Positions 24,501 through 37,043 are shown, counted from the first letter of the stretch. The stretch: 64,000 nucleotides of DNA from Tubiluchus corallicola (GCA_030141605.1 JAQGDQ010000038.1:620001-684000); one strand, 5' to 3'. The notes: generated from the letters alone by a model not told the origin. Made by a program: numbers and translations.

Positions 24501-27500
24501 CAGCAAACCATTGCCTTTTTGGCACACCCACAACTCTGGCTACTACTTACAAATGAAGAGTAGCACACACAATACCAGAGTTTAACTTGCGTTCTTCAGT
24601 CACATCAGGTGCAGCAACCAAATTAACAAAAGCTTTTGGCACTTCAGCATGAAGTATGTCTAATGCTTCTGCGACATAGTACATATAAGTGTCCGTGGTG
24701 TGATTATTTTTCTGTCCAGTTTTACAAGCTCTACAGAGATTGTTTCCACCAATGAAAAAAGTTATGATCTTCCAGTCATTGTGCCAATCAACACCATGAA
24801 CTCCAGACTTCAAACGCTGAATTAGTTCTAATGCTTGTTTCGGCATATCTCTGCAATGAAATCAAGAAAGCTTTACAAACTTAATAAGGCAGAAATTTAA
24901 TTCGATCTAAATCTGCAAGCGTAATGCTCTGACAGTTTTTACACCTAACCATAGTACCTACCCTGCAAATTTCGCACCTCTGCAGCTGCAACTTAACACA
25001 AATGCCCTAATTTTTACATTTTGGCTCTTACATTGGGCTCTTTAACAATTTCAAGCTCTCTAGCCACACTGTTGTTGAAGCCCTACCCCAGATGTCCAAC
25101 CCGTAGGTTCCGTGATGAATCTAGTTACTATAGTTCTAAAGTTATTGAAAGTTGTGCATTTTTGATCCAATTTGGGCCCAGCTTTTTAAAAGCCTAGGCA
25201 CACATTTGTCCCACAATACCTCAATGCTTCTAAAAAAAATTTGAATGTCACTCAAAACCTCAGGAGTTGAATGACACTGAAAAAATTGACCATTGTCCAA
25301 TATCTCTTACCCTTCGACCAAAGTCATCGTTCACCATACCATCTTCAAGGCCCCTACACCAGGTGTCTACCCGCAAATTTCATGACTCTAGCCGTCTGTG
25401 TTTGAAGGTTAACATAAAGTAAAACTGAATATCCTATTTTCACATTTTGGCCCCTGTCTTCAACCATTAAAAATACCAGCTATTTAAACATGCCATTGTC
25501 TGAGCCTCCCCTTCTGGTTTCTACCCTGCAAGTTTCGTGATTCTAGTTATCATAGTTTTTTAGTTATCCAATGTCAAACATTTTGGCTCCTGTCTTAGAC
25601 CATTACACAATCTCAGCTTTTTACAGACCCAAGTACATACTTACCTCACAAAATCTAAATACCTATGAAAAAAATTGAATTTAATGCAAAAACCTAGGAG
25701 TTAAATGGCAGTTGAAACATGGCCCTTTGACGTTTTCTTGACCCTTTGACTGAGGTCACTGTTCGCCAACCACTTTCAAGGTTCCCTACTCCAGGTTACC
25801 TACCCTGCAAGTTCTCTCTAGCCCTCTGTGTTTGCGAATTAATATTAATTAATAAGTGGAAAACTGGAAGCCTAACATAATGATGAAAAATCTGCATATG
25901 TGTTCTCCACCCAAATCCGCAAACTAGTACTCATAGAAAAGAAAAATCACTTGACATTCTTTATACTGAAACAAGAAATACAACTACAACTACAATCATG
26001 GGGATGTCGCTTATAAAACTACTTTAAAAACAGTTCTCTATAACAAGAAAAGGACATAATTCGAATCCAACATGTAAATTTTATATAAAGATTATAATTA
26101 CTTTACTTAAAAGCAAAGCAGCAAACTTGAACACAAACACAAAGCATGTAAGAACACTGTGCTAAACAATCAGAAAAGTTCAACATTTACACTGATTGTT
26201 ATGCAATGAAACTGACGATGAAACTGATACCAGGTAAGGTACAACCACAGTTAATTAAGAAAGCATAGCATAAACAAATTACTTACTGTGCAATGGAGCC
26301 AGGTATAGCAACATTTAGATGGGCTTTCTCATCATCAGCATCACCAGTTAAGAGCGAGTAACCACGCAGGTCAGCATTAAATTCTCTCAACACATCTTAA
26401 AATAAGCAAATAAAAGTTGATCATTGAACAGGAGGAAAACAACAAGTTGTTAAATTAAGAAAATTCTAATCTTTTACACAGCTAAGACTCAATAATGTCA
26501 ACCTTTTTACTGCCTGTTTTTATTAAGCATCTTAAAGTAGCGCTGTAAATAGTCACATTTTCAGAAATTGTAGAATAAAGTTCTGACTCCAAAAAAGGGC
26601 AAAACTCATTATGAATAACTCATAATACATAATACATACATATATACATACATATAGATACATAATATATATAAAAGATTATCCATGCTAGTTCTTTGAG
26701 AAGAGACCCCGAACGAGCAGAGTGTGCATCCAAACTTGACTTTACAATGGGCACCGAAAATGCACTAGCCAGGTCGACATTATTTAACTTCACAGCCAAG
26801 AACACAAGCTATATGGGTATTCTTTTTGCCTAAAGTATACAAGGAAATCTGTGGATGCAGATCAGTTTTACTGGTTTACAGAATGCTTACTTGGTAATGT
26901 AGTTACATGTGTCAGATCCTTATCTCCTCCAATGCTGAAAAATCACAAATAGTGCACAGATAACATTTAATATGGATAATACATTTTTTACTACAAACAA
27001 ATTACAAGTTTAATGTAACACAACAAAGAGAAATAGTAAACATAGAAAACAAATTGAAATTATATGCAAAAGAGTACTCAGCATATATATAAACATAACT
27101 ATAGATTAGCTAGTGATTTAGACATAATTTGAATTGCAAGTCCTGCCCTAACAAAAGAAGATTGCTTACCTCCAAGATATTCCTCTGTATTCAGTTAACA
27201 AACCAACTGCAGTCAAAGCTTTGGCACCGTTAGCTGCCTGTGTTAAAAAACATTACAAAATTAGCTCACCTGTTCTTAAACTCAATTAAATTACCACTGA
27301 TTTTTTATCTTCCAGAAAAGTGTTTTTTCCATTTGTTGTGTTGATTTTAAATAAGTCTAAGACAAAAGTAAACAGTTTTATTAACATTATTTGCATACTA
27401 CTTGAAACTGACAAGTCCAAGTGTCAGGCCATCAGTGGATCGACAAACTTTATTATTGATCATTGACTGGTAGTTTGTATTGGCTCATAGCCGTAAGTTC

Positions 27501-29980
27501 ACTGATTTGACATATATTAAGCTTGTCCATTGAGTGTACAAAGTTTGATGTTGCTTATGATGGCACAAACTGACAATTCATTAAATTTATAACCAAAACG
27601 TGAAAAACAGGAAATGTGAAAAGTCTGAACACGGCCTGGGTTTGAACCAGGAACCAAGACCTAGCATCCCTGGTTCAAATCCGTGCTGTGTTTCAACTTT
27701 TATATTTATTGTTTTTCACATTTTTCAAATTTAATTGAGGGTTTGTACCATCACTAATATTAATCCTGATAAAGTTGATCCCGTTAATCCTGTATTAGCA
27801 TTCTAAACATTATTATTAACATTATTAACATTTTATGATTATATAATGCTAATTTGTCAAAGTTTAAGTTTTCGTCAAATATGGCATATTGCACAGCTTA
27901 ATCGAATTAGCCTAAAATTTTAAGCAACTGTAATTTCGATATGTATTTACATCCCATAACACCGTACCGTTAAAGAATCTCCCATTGCTGCAACAATGCT
28001 GACATCCCAAGGACGGAGTTCGTGAACTGAAACTGAAACCTGAGATATGTTAGAGTTCAGTTAATACAGCTTCGTTTAAATATTTAATCGGTTTGGTGTG
28101 TTAAATACTGGAGAAATGTACATCAGTGCGTACCACCATGTTTATAAAAGTATGTACTGATAAGAGTACACTTGTTTAAAGACTCGAGTAAAGACTTCGA
28201 GTAAGCAAAATGCTAATTCTTATCTCAACAAACCATATTTCATAATTTTGTATGCAGAACAAGTTCATTATACGTTGGACAGAACGCTTAATTAGTCCAG
28301 AACATCACTAAATTAATAACCAGTCGAGTGTTTCAAAATGAAGTAGATTATGTTAGTTGATTAAAATGTACCTTTCTGTCCATTAGCTGATGTCACCTTA
28401 GCTGCACAACGGAACTCATTATTTCCAAAAACTACCTATAACACCATAAATCTACTGTAATGTAAGGGATCACAAAATATTGTCAAAGGTATGCACACAG
28501 CAGCAGCAAACATTTGCAGTTGGTCAAACAAACACATTGCTACAAATATATTCATCCAAGCATGTATACAAAACACTGATTTGTTACAATGTGCTGTCTA
28601 AAAATATTTAGTTCCTAAACTCAAGAAATCTCCATCAACCTCAATGAAGTTTAACAGTATAGCCTGCTGTATTAAAATATAGATTATAGTCACATGGGAA
28701 TATTATACTTCAATTAGACTTGATTCATTTAATTTCAGAGATAATTGATTTAATAACATAATACAGTTTACCTTAGCTCCAATTTTGGTGCTGCTCTCTG
28801 TTTTCTGATTTTGTACGATGTTCAGTTTCATTAAAGCATTTTGAAACTCTTCAAAAGTGAAGTCATTTGGCAGTGGAACATCCGATTCTATAAATTGAAA
28901 AACAAACAGGCAGCAGGTAAGCAAAAAATTTTCACTGCTTGCCTAATGTGAGTGCAAGTAGTTATGTGTGGCAATCAGTGCAAATCCTACCTTAAAAAGA
29001 TCTCATAAATTACTTAGCTTCTACCATCTTAGATCTACTAAAAAGTCATTGTTTAAACGAAAGGCAAGGCTTCTTGAAAGTTAGGCTTATTCTGATGTTC
29101 GTAAAAAAATGTTAGAAAGTTTCAGCAATAAAAGTGCGACAGGGCTTTGTGTAATTGGTAAAATCACTTTAAAAGTTGTGATCATTTCATGCCAGGGCAC
29201 CTTACACTCATTTTGGAGCACCTAATGGTGTCATTGGCCAGCCGAAGAAAAAAGGTATAACAGTTTTTGCATTTTTTATATTTTTTCTAAGATGTAGTGC
29301 GAACAAAAAAAATAAAGCAAAAATCTACACCATGTGTTTTTTTAATAATTACTGAAGATTCTGAGCAACATATGTAAGACTGGACATCATAAAAAAATGT
29401 ATAGCTTATCGCTGGAACTTTAATTCAGCCCTGTTTCGTCAAGCAGTGTATAAAGGCACACAGACAAAAATCTCTGATGATTAGAATTTATAAACTTAAA
29501 AGTAGCAAAAATATGTGTGCAGAACATTTTACATTGCTTATCAATAAGCAAAAAATAGAGAAAGTCCCATCAAAGAACATAGTGATCTGATAAATGTGTT
29601 TGACATATTGTCATTAGCAAAGATTGACACTTGAGAGTTATCTACTAAACAGGGACTCCACATGATGGCAGACGTTTTGATAAGCACTTTCCCGCTCTGT
29701 GATGGCATTTTATCTGCTCCTGTCAATGGTACATCTAAGATAAAGCCTACTTGTGCCAACATGCCCGGTTAGTGACAACATGACACGCTAAACAAGCGTA
29801 CGAATACGTGGCCGCCTGCTAGAACGATGAGACCAATGACATTTATAAATAAGGCATTCCACTTTAAACTAATAGCAGATACAAGCAATCACATTGAATT
29901 TTCTGTTCTAGGATCACTCTCCTGCTAGGATCTCCTAGTCAGTTTTGCAAAAGTGTTTCATCAACTATGTGTATAAACTT

Positions 29981-30015
<35 letters not shown>

Positions 30016-31998
30016 GTTGTGCAATTATATATTGCAAAACTGAGAAACACTGTTTGTAAAAACTGTAACTTTGTGGATAACCTAAATTTCAGATAACACA
30101 TGATCGAGAAAGGCTCAGCTAACATTAAAACATTGATCCACAAATTTAGCTAAAAACAAAAACTGGGGTCTAATTAGAATTAATTATCACCTTAATACAC
30201 TATAGGTCTATTACTAGGTAATCATATGTACTTTATGTACCTAACCTCTGTTCCCATAGCCCTACATGCTACAGCACAAAATATGAAGTTGGTACTTGCC
30301 AACATGTAAGTCGTAGCTTAGTGGCTCTACAGACAAACTAATACAGACAAAGGAAAGCAATAATAAACATTTTATGGCAACTAATATCATGCAACAGAAT
30401 TTGATGTCCAGGTTACAAAAAAGTAAATGCTTTTATATCAGGGTTTATAAACTCCTGGCAATAAAGCTTTGTCCTTGAAATGCTGTGCACCAAAATGTGT
30501 AAAGAACACTTGAACAATGTGTACTATCAGGTTGCAAACAGTTTGCTTTTTAGCTATATTGCACATGAGTGCACAAGCATATCTATACTACACATACTGA
30601 GTGACAAGATTGTTCCTGGGTCAATGCCTTGGAAAAAAGCCAAAATAATTTAACCAAGGCATGAACCCTTAAACTGATAATACGAAACATTCAAGTAGGA
30701 GCCATTAAATATTGATAACAAAAAAACAGTAAATTTAGCACACCAAGTAGATGAAAAGAGATCAGCTACAGGTAGAATACAACCCAAAAATCTGGTGCTT
30801 TTATGATGTTGAAAACATTATTTTAGAAATACTAGAATAATTTTGTTGCAAGCCCACAATAAAAAAAACTAATGGGGCTCTTAAGACAAGTTTTCATATC
30901 TCTTATTATTAAAATACAAAGTTTCACTTCTTTGAGTTGAATGTTTTTACAATATAAACCAGCTATACATAGTTAGTACTTACAAATATCCCACAAAAAA
31001 TTTTCTATTTTCTTATACAAATTTGTCTGTGAGTGACTTGAGTAATGACCTATTTTCATTTTTTTAATAAAATGCCAGCAGCACATAGGGTTATAATTCT
31101 TTCCAATAACTGAAGACAGTTAAAGCTGTACCTCAGTTTTTAAATGATATTAGTAGTATCAGTTTTTAAATGGCATTCAAAGTGGCCTCCTTACATAACA
31201 ATAACAGAACTGGCAGACACTTGACTTGAAATACCAATTTGTCATAAAATTTGCAATTTGCATTTCACTAAGTTCAGCAAAGCTTTAAATTATTCAAAAG
31301 GATAAAAAATAAAATTACTGCAAAAAATAAAATGACTATGGTTTACAGGTGTGAAAGCCTAGGTCACAAAATAATCAGCTTGCTTCCTTTATGCGCGAAA
31401 GCATAGGTCAGTAAGGCAGTAATAATGAATATCACAATTAAATACATACAATTATTTAAACCAGATTAAAAGGATTAATACTAGTGTTAAAAGTGCAAAA
31501 ATTTTAAACTGTGAATGTTAAGCTGGGTTTAAGCAGGTTTATAGAAATTATCAGAGTATTGGGCAAAAATGAAATTTAAAAAGTTAGGCAAAACACAACA
31601 TTTTTAGGTCAAGCACTATACAATATCCAAAAATTTAGGATGGATGTTTACGACATATTGTAATTAATTTTTGCAGCGTTTACATAATTTATGTCCACAA
31701 AGAAGACGACACAGCAGGTTAAGTTATCTTAGTTTGATAATGTTGGGTTTATTATTAAAAAATATTAAGTTATTTATCAATATACTTAGTAAGGTGAAAT
31801 GGTCGGTGAAGATGACTGATAAATTTAATGTTATTCTGATATTTCTAAAGTTAAAAGTTAAAATTTAATACCAATCATAATAGCACATTCTTCATTACTA
31901 CTACTAAAAAGATATTATACTATTTCACCTTTTATTTGGCTATCAGAAGCACACAGCACGATGATACAGGCAAACAAAAGAGGAAAATTCTGCGCCAT
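18521..31998 (-). CDS. PLB1: Phospholipase B1-like membrane ectoenzyme (GDSL/SGNH), 14 exons, complete
   Basis: Phospholipase B1 removes both acyl chains of phospholipids at the cell surface. Minus-strand exons in order: 31929-31998, 28772-28887, 28372-28435, 27968-28032, 27170-27237, 26891-26934, 26287-26395, 24551-24850, 22992-23175, 21816-21920, 20641-20706, 19881-20042, 19329-19650, 18521-18678. All phases agree and give 610 residues. There is a signal peptide at residues 1-19. Block I is PWDVSIVAAMGDSLTAANGA with nucleophile Ser103. TEYRGISWSIGGD follows, then ITFFIGGNNLCRAC with Asn215, and the catalytic dyad DCFHFS (Asp355, His358). The lipase domain ends near CPDEDKPYFATYKNS. A unique linker precedes one membrane span (about 548-575, split by exons 13/14) and a short cytosolic tail after KMRSRRWR. 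Mammalian PLB1 has four tandem lipase domains; this has one. The usual GDSLTAGN is GDSLTAAN and GGND is GGNN. The exon 4 acceptor is ambiguous by 6 bases (two tandem tttcag). Confidence 0.93.
23755..24346. mobile_element. hAT-like element in PLB1-like intron 8
   Basis: The 592-bp element starts cagtggcggctcgtg and ends with the complement of ttgtggcggctcct. It is flanked by tatctgtt (23747-23754) and tatctgct (24347-24354), a 7-of-8 match. CAGTGGCGGCTC ends and 8-bp targets are typical of hAT elements. No transposase is encoded. The insertion lies between exons 8 and 9 of the PLB1-like gene. Confidence 0.8.
24950..25870. repeat. Degenerate direct-repeat array in PLB1-like intron 7
   Basis: Variants of ctaccctgcaagtttcgtga and the following ctag recur near 24959, 25098, 25368, 25521 and 25799. 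A second block, cctcaggagttgaatg / cctaggagttaaatgg, recurs near 25260 and 25690. The main spacing is about 410-430 bp, with an internal offset of about 150 bp. The copies are diverged. Nothing coding was seen in them. Confidence 0.65.
26628..26672. repeat. ATAC/TATA microsatellite
   Basis: Short run of mixed ataca and tata units inside an intron of the PLB1-like gene. Simple-sequence repeat only. Confidence 0.7.
27559..27752. repeat. Foldback (long imperfect inverted repeat) in PLB1-like intron 4
   Basis: The left arm (from gatggcacaaac at 27559 to tgggtttgaaccagg near 27651) is the imperfect complement of the right arm (from ccctggttcaaat at 27668 to gtttgtaccatc at 27752). Each arm is about 90 bp around a short loop. 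The arms include gtgaaaaaca and ggttcaaatcc-like segments. No clear target duplication was seen, so it may be a foldback MITE or an inverted duplication. Confidence 0.7.
28888..31928. other. First intron of the PLB1-like gene, no further gene seen
   Basis: A 3.0 kb intron between the signal-peptide exon and exon 2. It is AT-rich. Apart from the (TA)n run I saw no exon, RNA gene or well-defined mobile element. Confidence 0.5.
29981..30012. repeat. (TA)n microsatellite
   Basis: Uninterrupted ta dinucleotide run in the long first intron of the PLB1-like gene. Confidence 0.9.
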
Positions 31999-33734
31999 AA
32001 TTCCTTTGTACCTACTCAAAATGCATTTAATTTGAGCGCGGCATCAGTATAGCCTCCGTACATTAAGGTGACTAGCAAATTTTGCAAAATTACGAGACAT
32101 GTTGCCGATAATGTTATAAAGTAGAACTTATCGTCATAAAAATCGTGCCGCCATCGTGTCAATGTTATCCCACGTGATCGATTTTGATGACGTCATAGAA
32201 TCAGCCGACAGTTGAGAGCACGCGATTTGCTCAGACAACTGATATTACTGCTAATGTCCAGCTAGGCAGATTTAAAATTGATCGCGATGCGCATGCGGAA
32301 ATTTATGGTCAAACTTTTCAGAGATCTCTCTTTTTTCAATGGCTATCTTTCTCCCTCTCCCCTTTGCTAGAATCCTTTAGCAATGCTAACCACGCTAAAA
32401 TATACAAACCATACTAATCGCATCATCTTTCTCTCTCGCCCGAGGGCGGGATCATAACGAGTATTAATGACCCTGATTCCCCATACATACGTTCGTTGTC
32501 TGTAAAAATGAAACGCCTCAGTAATAATTTAAAATGTAACAATATAACAGTAATTAAATAGCATAGCACATACACAATAAATTGAGTAAGCTGATCTAAA
32601 ATTAAACACTTAATCGGTAATTGATTACGTAAATCAGTTACATGTGGTTAAGCTATCGAATTACGTTATACAATAATTAAAGCAAGCACCTGCCATAAAT
32701 ATATAATTGCACTTGAATAATTAGACCTATAATATGAAATTAGTGAATAGCAAGTGCCAGCTTTTCTTTACAATTACCGTCCACTACATTGCGGTATCAG
32801 TCCATTGCCACACTGCTTGTAAATCTTTCCCATGCAAAATAAGCTCCTTTGGAGTTTTGAAATAAAAATTAAGAATGATGAAAGACAACGTGGTGCCGAG
32901 TCCTCCTATTTTAAACGATAGGCTTGCATTTTTAGTGGTTGAAACTAAATGGTGAGCACCGCATGGTGACATACTCCTTCAGATGACAATCTCTAAACAC
33001 GAATAATTTGGCTCACCAGTTTGCTTTTGAAAATGCTCCACACACGTTTTAGTAAAATAGTCAACTTATAGTCATCCCTTACCGCCCAGAAAAACCAGTT
33101 TTGCAAATACTAGAACTGATTCAGGAGTAGTCCTGTGTCTGTGTGTGAGCCTATAGTGTCTTGTGAATTTGTGGTAAGTTAAATGCGATTATTATACCGT
33201 AGCCAGTATAGTTTCAAATGCAGGGGCTTTGCAGATTATACAATTATGATAATAGCTACATATCATAGCTGCTTTAGTATAGTAATACCTACAGTGCAGA
33301 CGGATTTTTACTCGCCGGCTCTTGTACAAAAGTGGCATAAACGAATGTAGCTACGGATTGTTGTTGTAAGTAATTAAATGTTTTAAAGTTTATAAAGATA
33401 AGTGTGTGCTTACAGATGGGACAATATGGGGGAGGGGAGAGTGTTGGAGTAGAAAAGAATGTGTAAATACTTTCCAGTTAACACAGTTAACACAGTGCTT
33501 TATCTTTACAGGACACACTGCCTAACTTTTACATAAAATATTACTATTCGCACGTAATTAGAGGAAAGTACTTGTGCGTTGGCAGCTAAACGTTTTGTTT
33601 TACATTAAATTTTCAGGAACTTGGTGCTTGAAAGTTATGTGTTTGTCATGCCGTAAAATGCTCGACTATGTATCAAAAATTATATACAGAAGCTGAATAA
33701 AATATAAGTTATCCAGAGCTGTTTAACATATGCA
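31999..33734. other. Divergent intergenic region between PLB1-like and UGT8-like genes
   Basis: About 1.7 kb between two head-to-head start codons. It should contain both promoters. The part near the PLB1-like gene (about 32140-32460) is less AT-rich than its surroundings and carries the palindromes listed separately. No coding exon seen. Confidence 0.45.
32171..32195. promoter_or_regulatory. E-box and CRE-like palindromes upstream of the PLB1-like gene
   Basis: cacgtg at 32171-32176 and tgacgtca at 32188-32195 lie 173-198 bases upstream of the PLB1-like ATG, in the divergent region shared with the UGT gene. They match consensus bHLH and CREB/ATF sites. Function is inferred from position only. 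Confidence 0.45.
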
Positions 33735-36700
33735 ATGTTACAACAAAGTATTGTGTACACTGTCATAGCGCTGATAAATACCATTTATGGATTGAGTTCT
33801 TATAAAGTTCTAATGATTGGTCACCTCGGCGGACTGCCCAATAGCCACCGGTTTTTGATGGAAAAGATAGCCAATCTGTTAGCTCGGGATGGCCACCAAG
33901 TAACATTTCTTTCCGGTAAGGAGTTCCCAATCAACGGATATTTTCAGGTCATGCGTTATGAAGCCATGCCAGCTGTATGGCCCATTGACATGATTTCGTT
34001 TGATGCAAGTGTTCGAAGAGGAATCGCTCTGGAGACAACATTTTATTATCAAAACAAAGTCTTCGCTGCTATCTGTGAAAAACTCGTAGCAAACAGAGAA
34101 CTTCTGCGACGGCTGGATAACGAAAATTTTGACTTGGTGTTCATAGACATGGATGACACGTGCAGTTATTTAATTGTTGAATATTTAAGAAAACACTACA
34201 TTGGTATCTCAGCTACATCGTACAGTCAATATGACGAATCCTCGATCTTTCCTTCATACATACCAAGTGGCCATTCTTCCTGCACCAATGAGATGAACAT
34301 GTGGGAGAGGGGAAGAAATGTCATCAGTTATCTCAGAGAAACAGCAATCAAGGCATTTCTGATTATTCCTACTTTTGATTCGCTTGGTAAGAAACATGGT
34401 TTAAGGCTGGTAAGTTTCAATACACTAAATTTTGCATTTTAATGCCGTGCATATACATATTCTATGTAGCTCAGTTAAGCTAATCAGCTGTGTAAACGAT
34501 GTAAGTCTCCAGTTATGTTCACATGAATATTTTGATATTGCTACCCCAAAATTTTTAGTACATGATGTGATACGATGTGATATTTTTGTGATAAGCAACG
34601 GTCCTACATAGCTTCCTTTTACCATCAAATTAATTATACGTTACTATCAACTACTTATTGCGTTTTATTTTTCTCTTGCAGAATATGAGTGTGTATGACA
34701 TTTCTAGGAGGGTTTCATTTGTGTTTTCTAATGGAGATTTTTCGCTTGATTTTCCTAGACCTATTATGCCCAACAATGTTTATATAGGTTAGGATTTAAT
34801 GTTGCATTTGTTTATCACTGTTATCATTTTCATATTAGTTTACTTACCAGTTATTTAACTTATTAATGCAATGAAGTATGTGTCTTGTGCAGAGCAATAA
34901 AAGAAGCAGTGTAAAATAGGCCTAATTATACATCCGTAATTTCAGGTGGTATAATGGCAGCCCCTAAGCAAGATCTGACATCAGAATTGAAACAATTTGT
35001 AGAAAACTCGGAAAGCAAGGGCACTATTCTGATTAATTTTGGTTCACTTGTGGAGGAGCTAGACCAGGTACAGTTGTTTCTTTTGTTCGCAAACCTAAAA
35101 TTAGCGCATATTTTCTCCTGTAGTTAGCAGAAGCTGTTGAAACTTCGTCCACCACTCCATCCACATTCACGATTTATACACCTTTGTGACTTTTCATATA
35201 CTAACCATATAAAAAAATCTTACAAGTTACACGTCAAGCAAAATGCATGAAAGCTAGAGGAGGAACCAAATCAGCTATAAGTTCATATAACCCGAAATTC
35301 AGGTGACGTCACCCGCAACCACTGATCCTAAATTGTCATAATATGGCCAAGTCTAAGCCTTTGAGTTCGATTCCACAAAAACGCTGCTGATAATCTACTG
35401 ATTCTGCACATATAAAAACGCTATAATCTGCTGATTCTGCATATATAAAAAAAGAAATTATTACAGCATTAGTGACCTTTGTTTGGTGACCATGAAGCAC
35501 GAAATCACGATTTAAATGTGGCGCTGGGCATTTAACTGATTATGACGTACACAGTGAACACTATTCATATGCTGCACTAATCTGGAATCTAGACAACCAT
35601 ACTACTGACTACCTAATAAAGAAGCTCTAACGCCGGACACGCGCTACATCCGTGGATGTATTTAAACATACATCACATGAGTGTTTCCATAGTAAGTTCG
35701 CTTTGGCGCTTAGTGAAGTTCGACTATTTAGTACAATATCCCCAAAAATTCAGCTTTGTCATTATTACCTTCTGCTGTAATCAAGTTTTCATTTGAGGTA
35801 AGCTTTTCATTAATTAATTCTGTTGTTCACAAATTGCATTCTTGTTGACTCATTGTTAAACTGTAGCTTTTTTTACAACAAGGGTTTGGATATAAGTACC
35901 AAATGTTTCGCTTAATTCACTTTGTTTCAGGCAATGGCAGACAAGTTTCTCAAAGTTTTTCACCACTTTAGTTCATACCAATTTGTGGTTCGATTGAAGC
36001 AAAATTCAGCTGAACTAAATTTTCCTAGCAATATACTGGTAACAGAATGGACACCACAGAACGACTTGTTAGGTAAAAATTAATACCTGTATTCCTTTAT
36101 CAAACGATGTATAATAATTACACACAAATTATGAATTCACTTTTTCTGTGTGACCGTTTTAATCCTTTTTTAATGGTTAATGGTGAGGATGTGACCAGAT
36201 GACATAGATGGTGATGATGATGACGATGATGATGATGGTTGTCATACTTATAGTTGTGGTACCGGTGTGAGATGATGGTGATGAGGAATAAATTTTTATA
36301 AGATAGAAATAAATTTGTAATTTTTAGGTCACGTGAAGACGGTTGCCTTTTTAACGCAAGGAGGTGCTAATGGAATTTGGGAAGCTGTATACCATGCTGT
36401 TCCAGTTATTGTTTTCCCTATTTCCCTGGATCATTATGTCAATGCTGCCAAGATAACCAAGAGTGGCATGGGACTAACTGTGAATTTTCGTGATTTCTCA
36501 CCGGAACAGCTGAAAGAAAAGTTAATGAAAATTCTACAAAATGACAGGTGAGTTGATCAAATCATTAAGCGCACTAGCGTTCTTTCTAGTCAGAAGTAAA
36601 TTTTGCCATTATACTAAAGGTATAAGTCTTGCACTTGCAAGTTACAGTTTTCATTGTACATGCGGGTGGACTACAAACTGTATTAAGCTATATGAGTTAT

Positions 36701-37043
36701 AGTAAATAGCTGGCTAATGAATTAAAATTAACAGCAGATCCACTCTCACCTGGTTTTCAGTTACAAAGCATCGGCGAAGTACATTTCTAAGCTATTCCAC
36801 AAACAGCCTATGACTTCAGTCGAAAGAGTATCTTTTTGGACGTCGTATGTTTTGAGCACAGATGGCGCCAGGCACTTGAGATCGTCGTCTGTTGAACTGA
36901 ATTTTTTCCAGTATTTTCTTCTAGACATAGGTTCTTACATAGGATTTATAATGTTTTTTGCTTATGCAGTCATAAAGTTTTTTTGTAAGTACACAAAGAT
37001 TAATAGAAATAAAGTCAAAAAGCAGAAAAATAAAAACGAATGA
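33735..37043 (+). CDS. UDP-glycosyltransferase, UGT8-like, six exons, complete
   Basis: UGTs are ER membrane enzymes that transfer a sugar from UDP-sugar to lipophilic acceptors. Exons 33735-34409, 34682-34787, 34946-35067, 35931-36072, 36328-36547 and 36761-37043 join in phase to 515 residues. It has a signal peptide (about 1-20), His38 in the position of the catalytic base (NSHRF), and Asp138 in FDLVFID as its partner. LDFPRPIMPNNVYIGGI and TEWTPQNDLLGH are typical of the family. The UGT signature is in exon 5, but reads FLTQGGANGIWEA where most have FxTHGG, and LDHY where most have ADQP. A membrane span follows FFQYFLLDIG, and the basic tail ends KNKNE, a KxKxx ER-retrieval type. The DHY triplet, the DMDDTC segment and QYFLLDI resemble UGT8 (ceramide galactosyltransferase), so a galactosyl- or glucosyl-lipid role is possible. 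That is inference; other invertebrate UGTs are possible. Confidence 0.92.
35383..35450. repeat. Short tandem duplication in UGT intron 3
   Basis: A unit containing taatctactgattctgcacatataaaa occurs twice with small changes (ataatctgctgattctgcatatataaaa). Only a local duplication. Confidence 0.6.
36196..36250. repeat. (GAT)n-rich microsatellite in UGT intron 4
   Basis: Imperfect gat/gac trinucleotide run within the intron before the UGT signature exon. Confidence 0.8.

Noticed and set aside
27630-27700. Possible tRNA because of ggttcaaatcc (B-box-like)
   Set aside because: No matching A-box, acceptor stem or anticodon arm; the motif is part of both arms of a larger inverted repeat.
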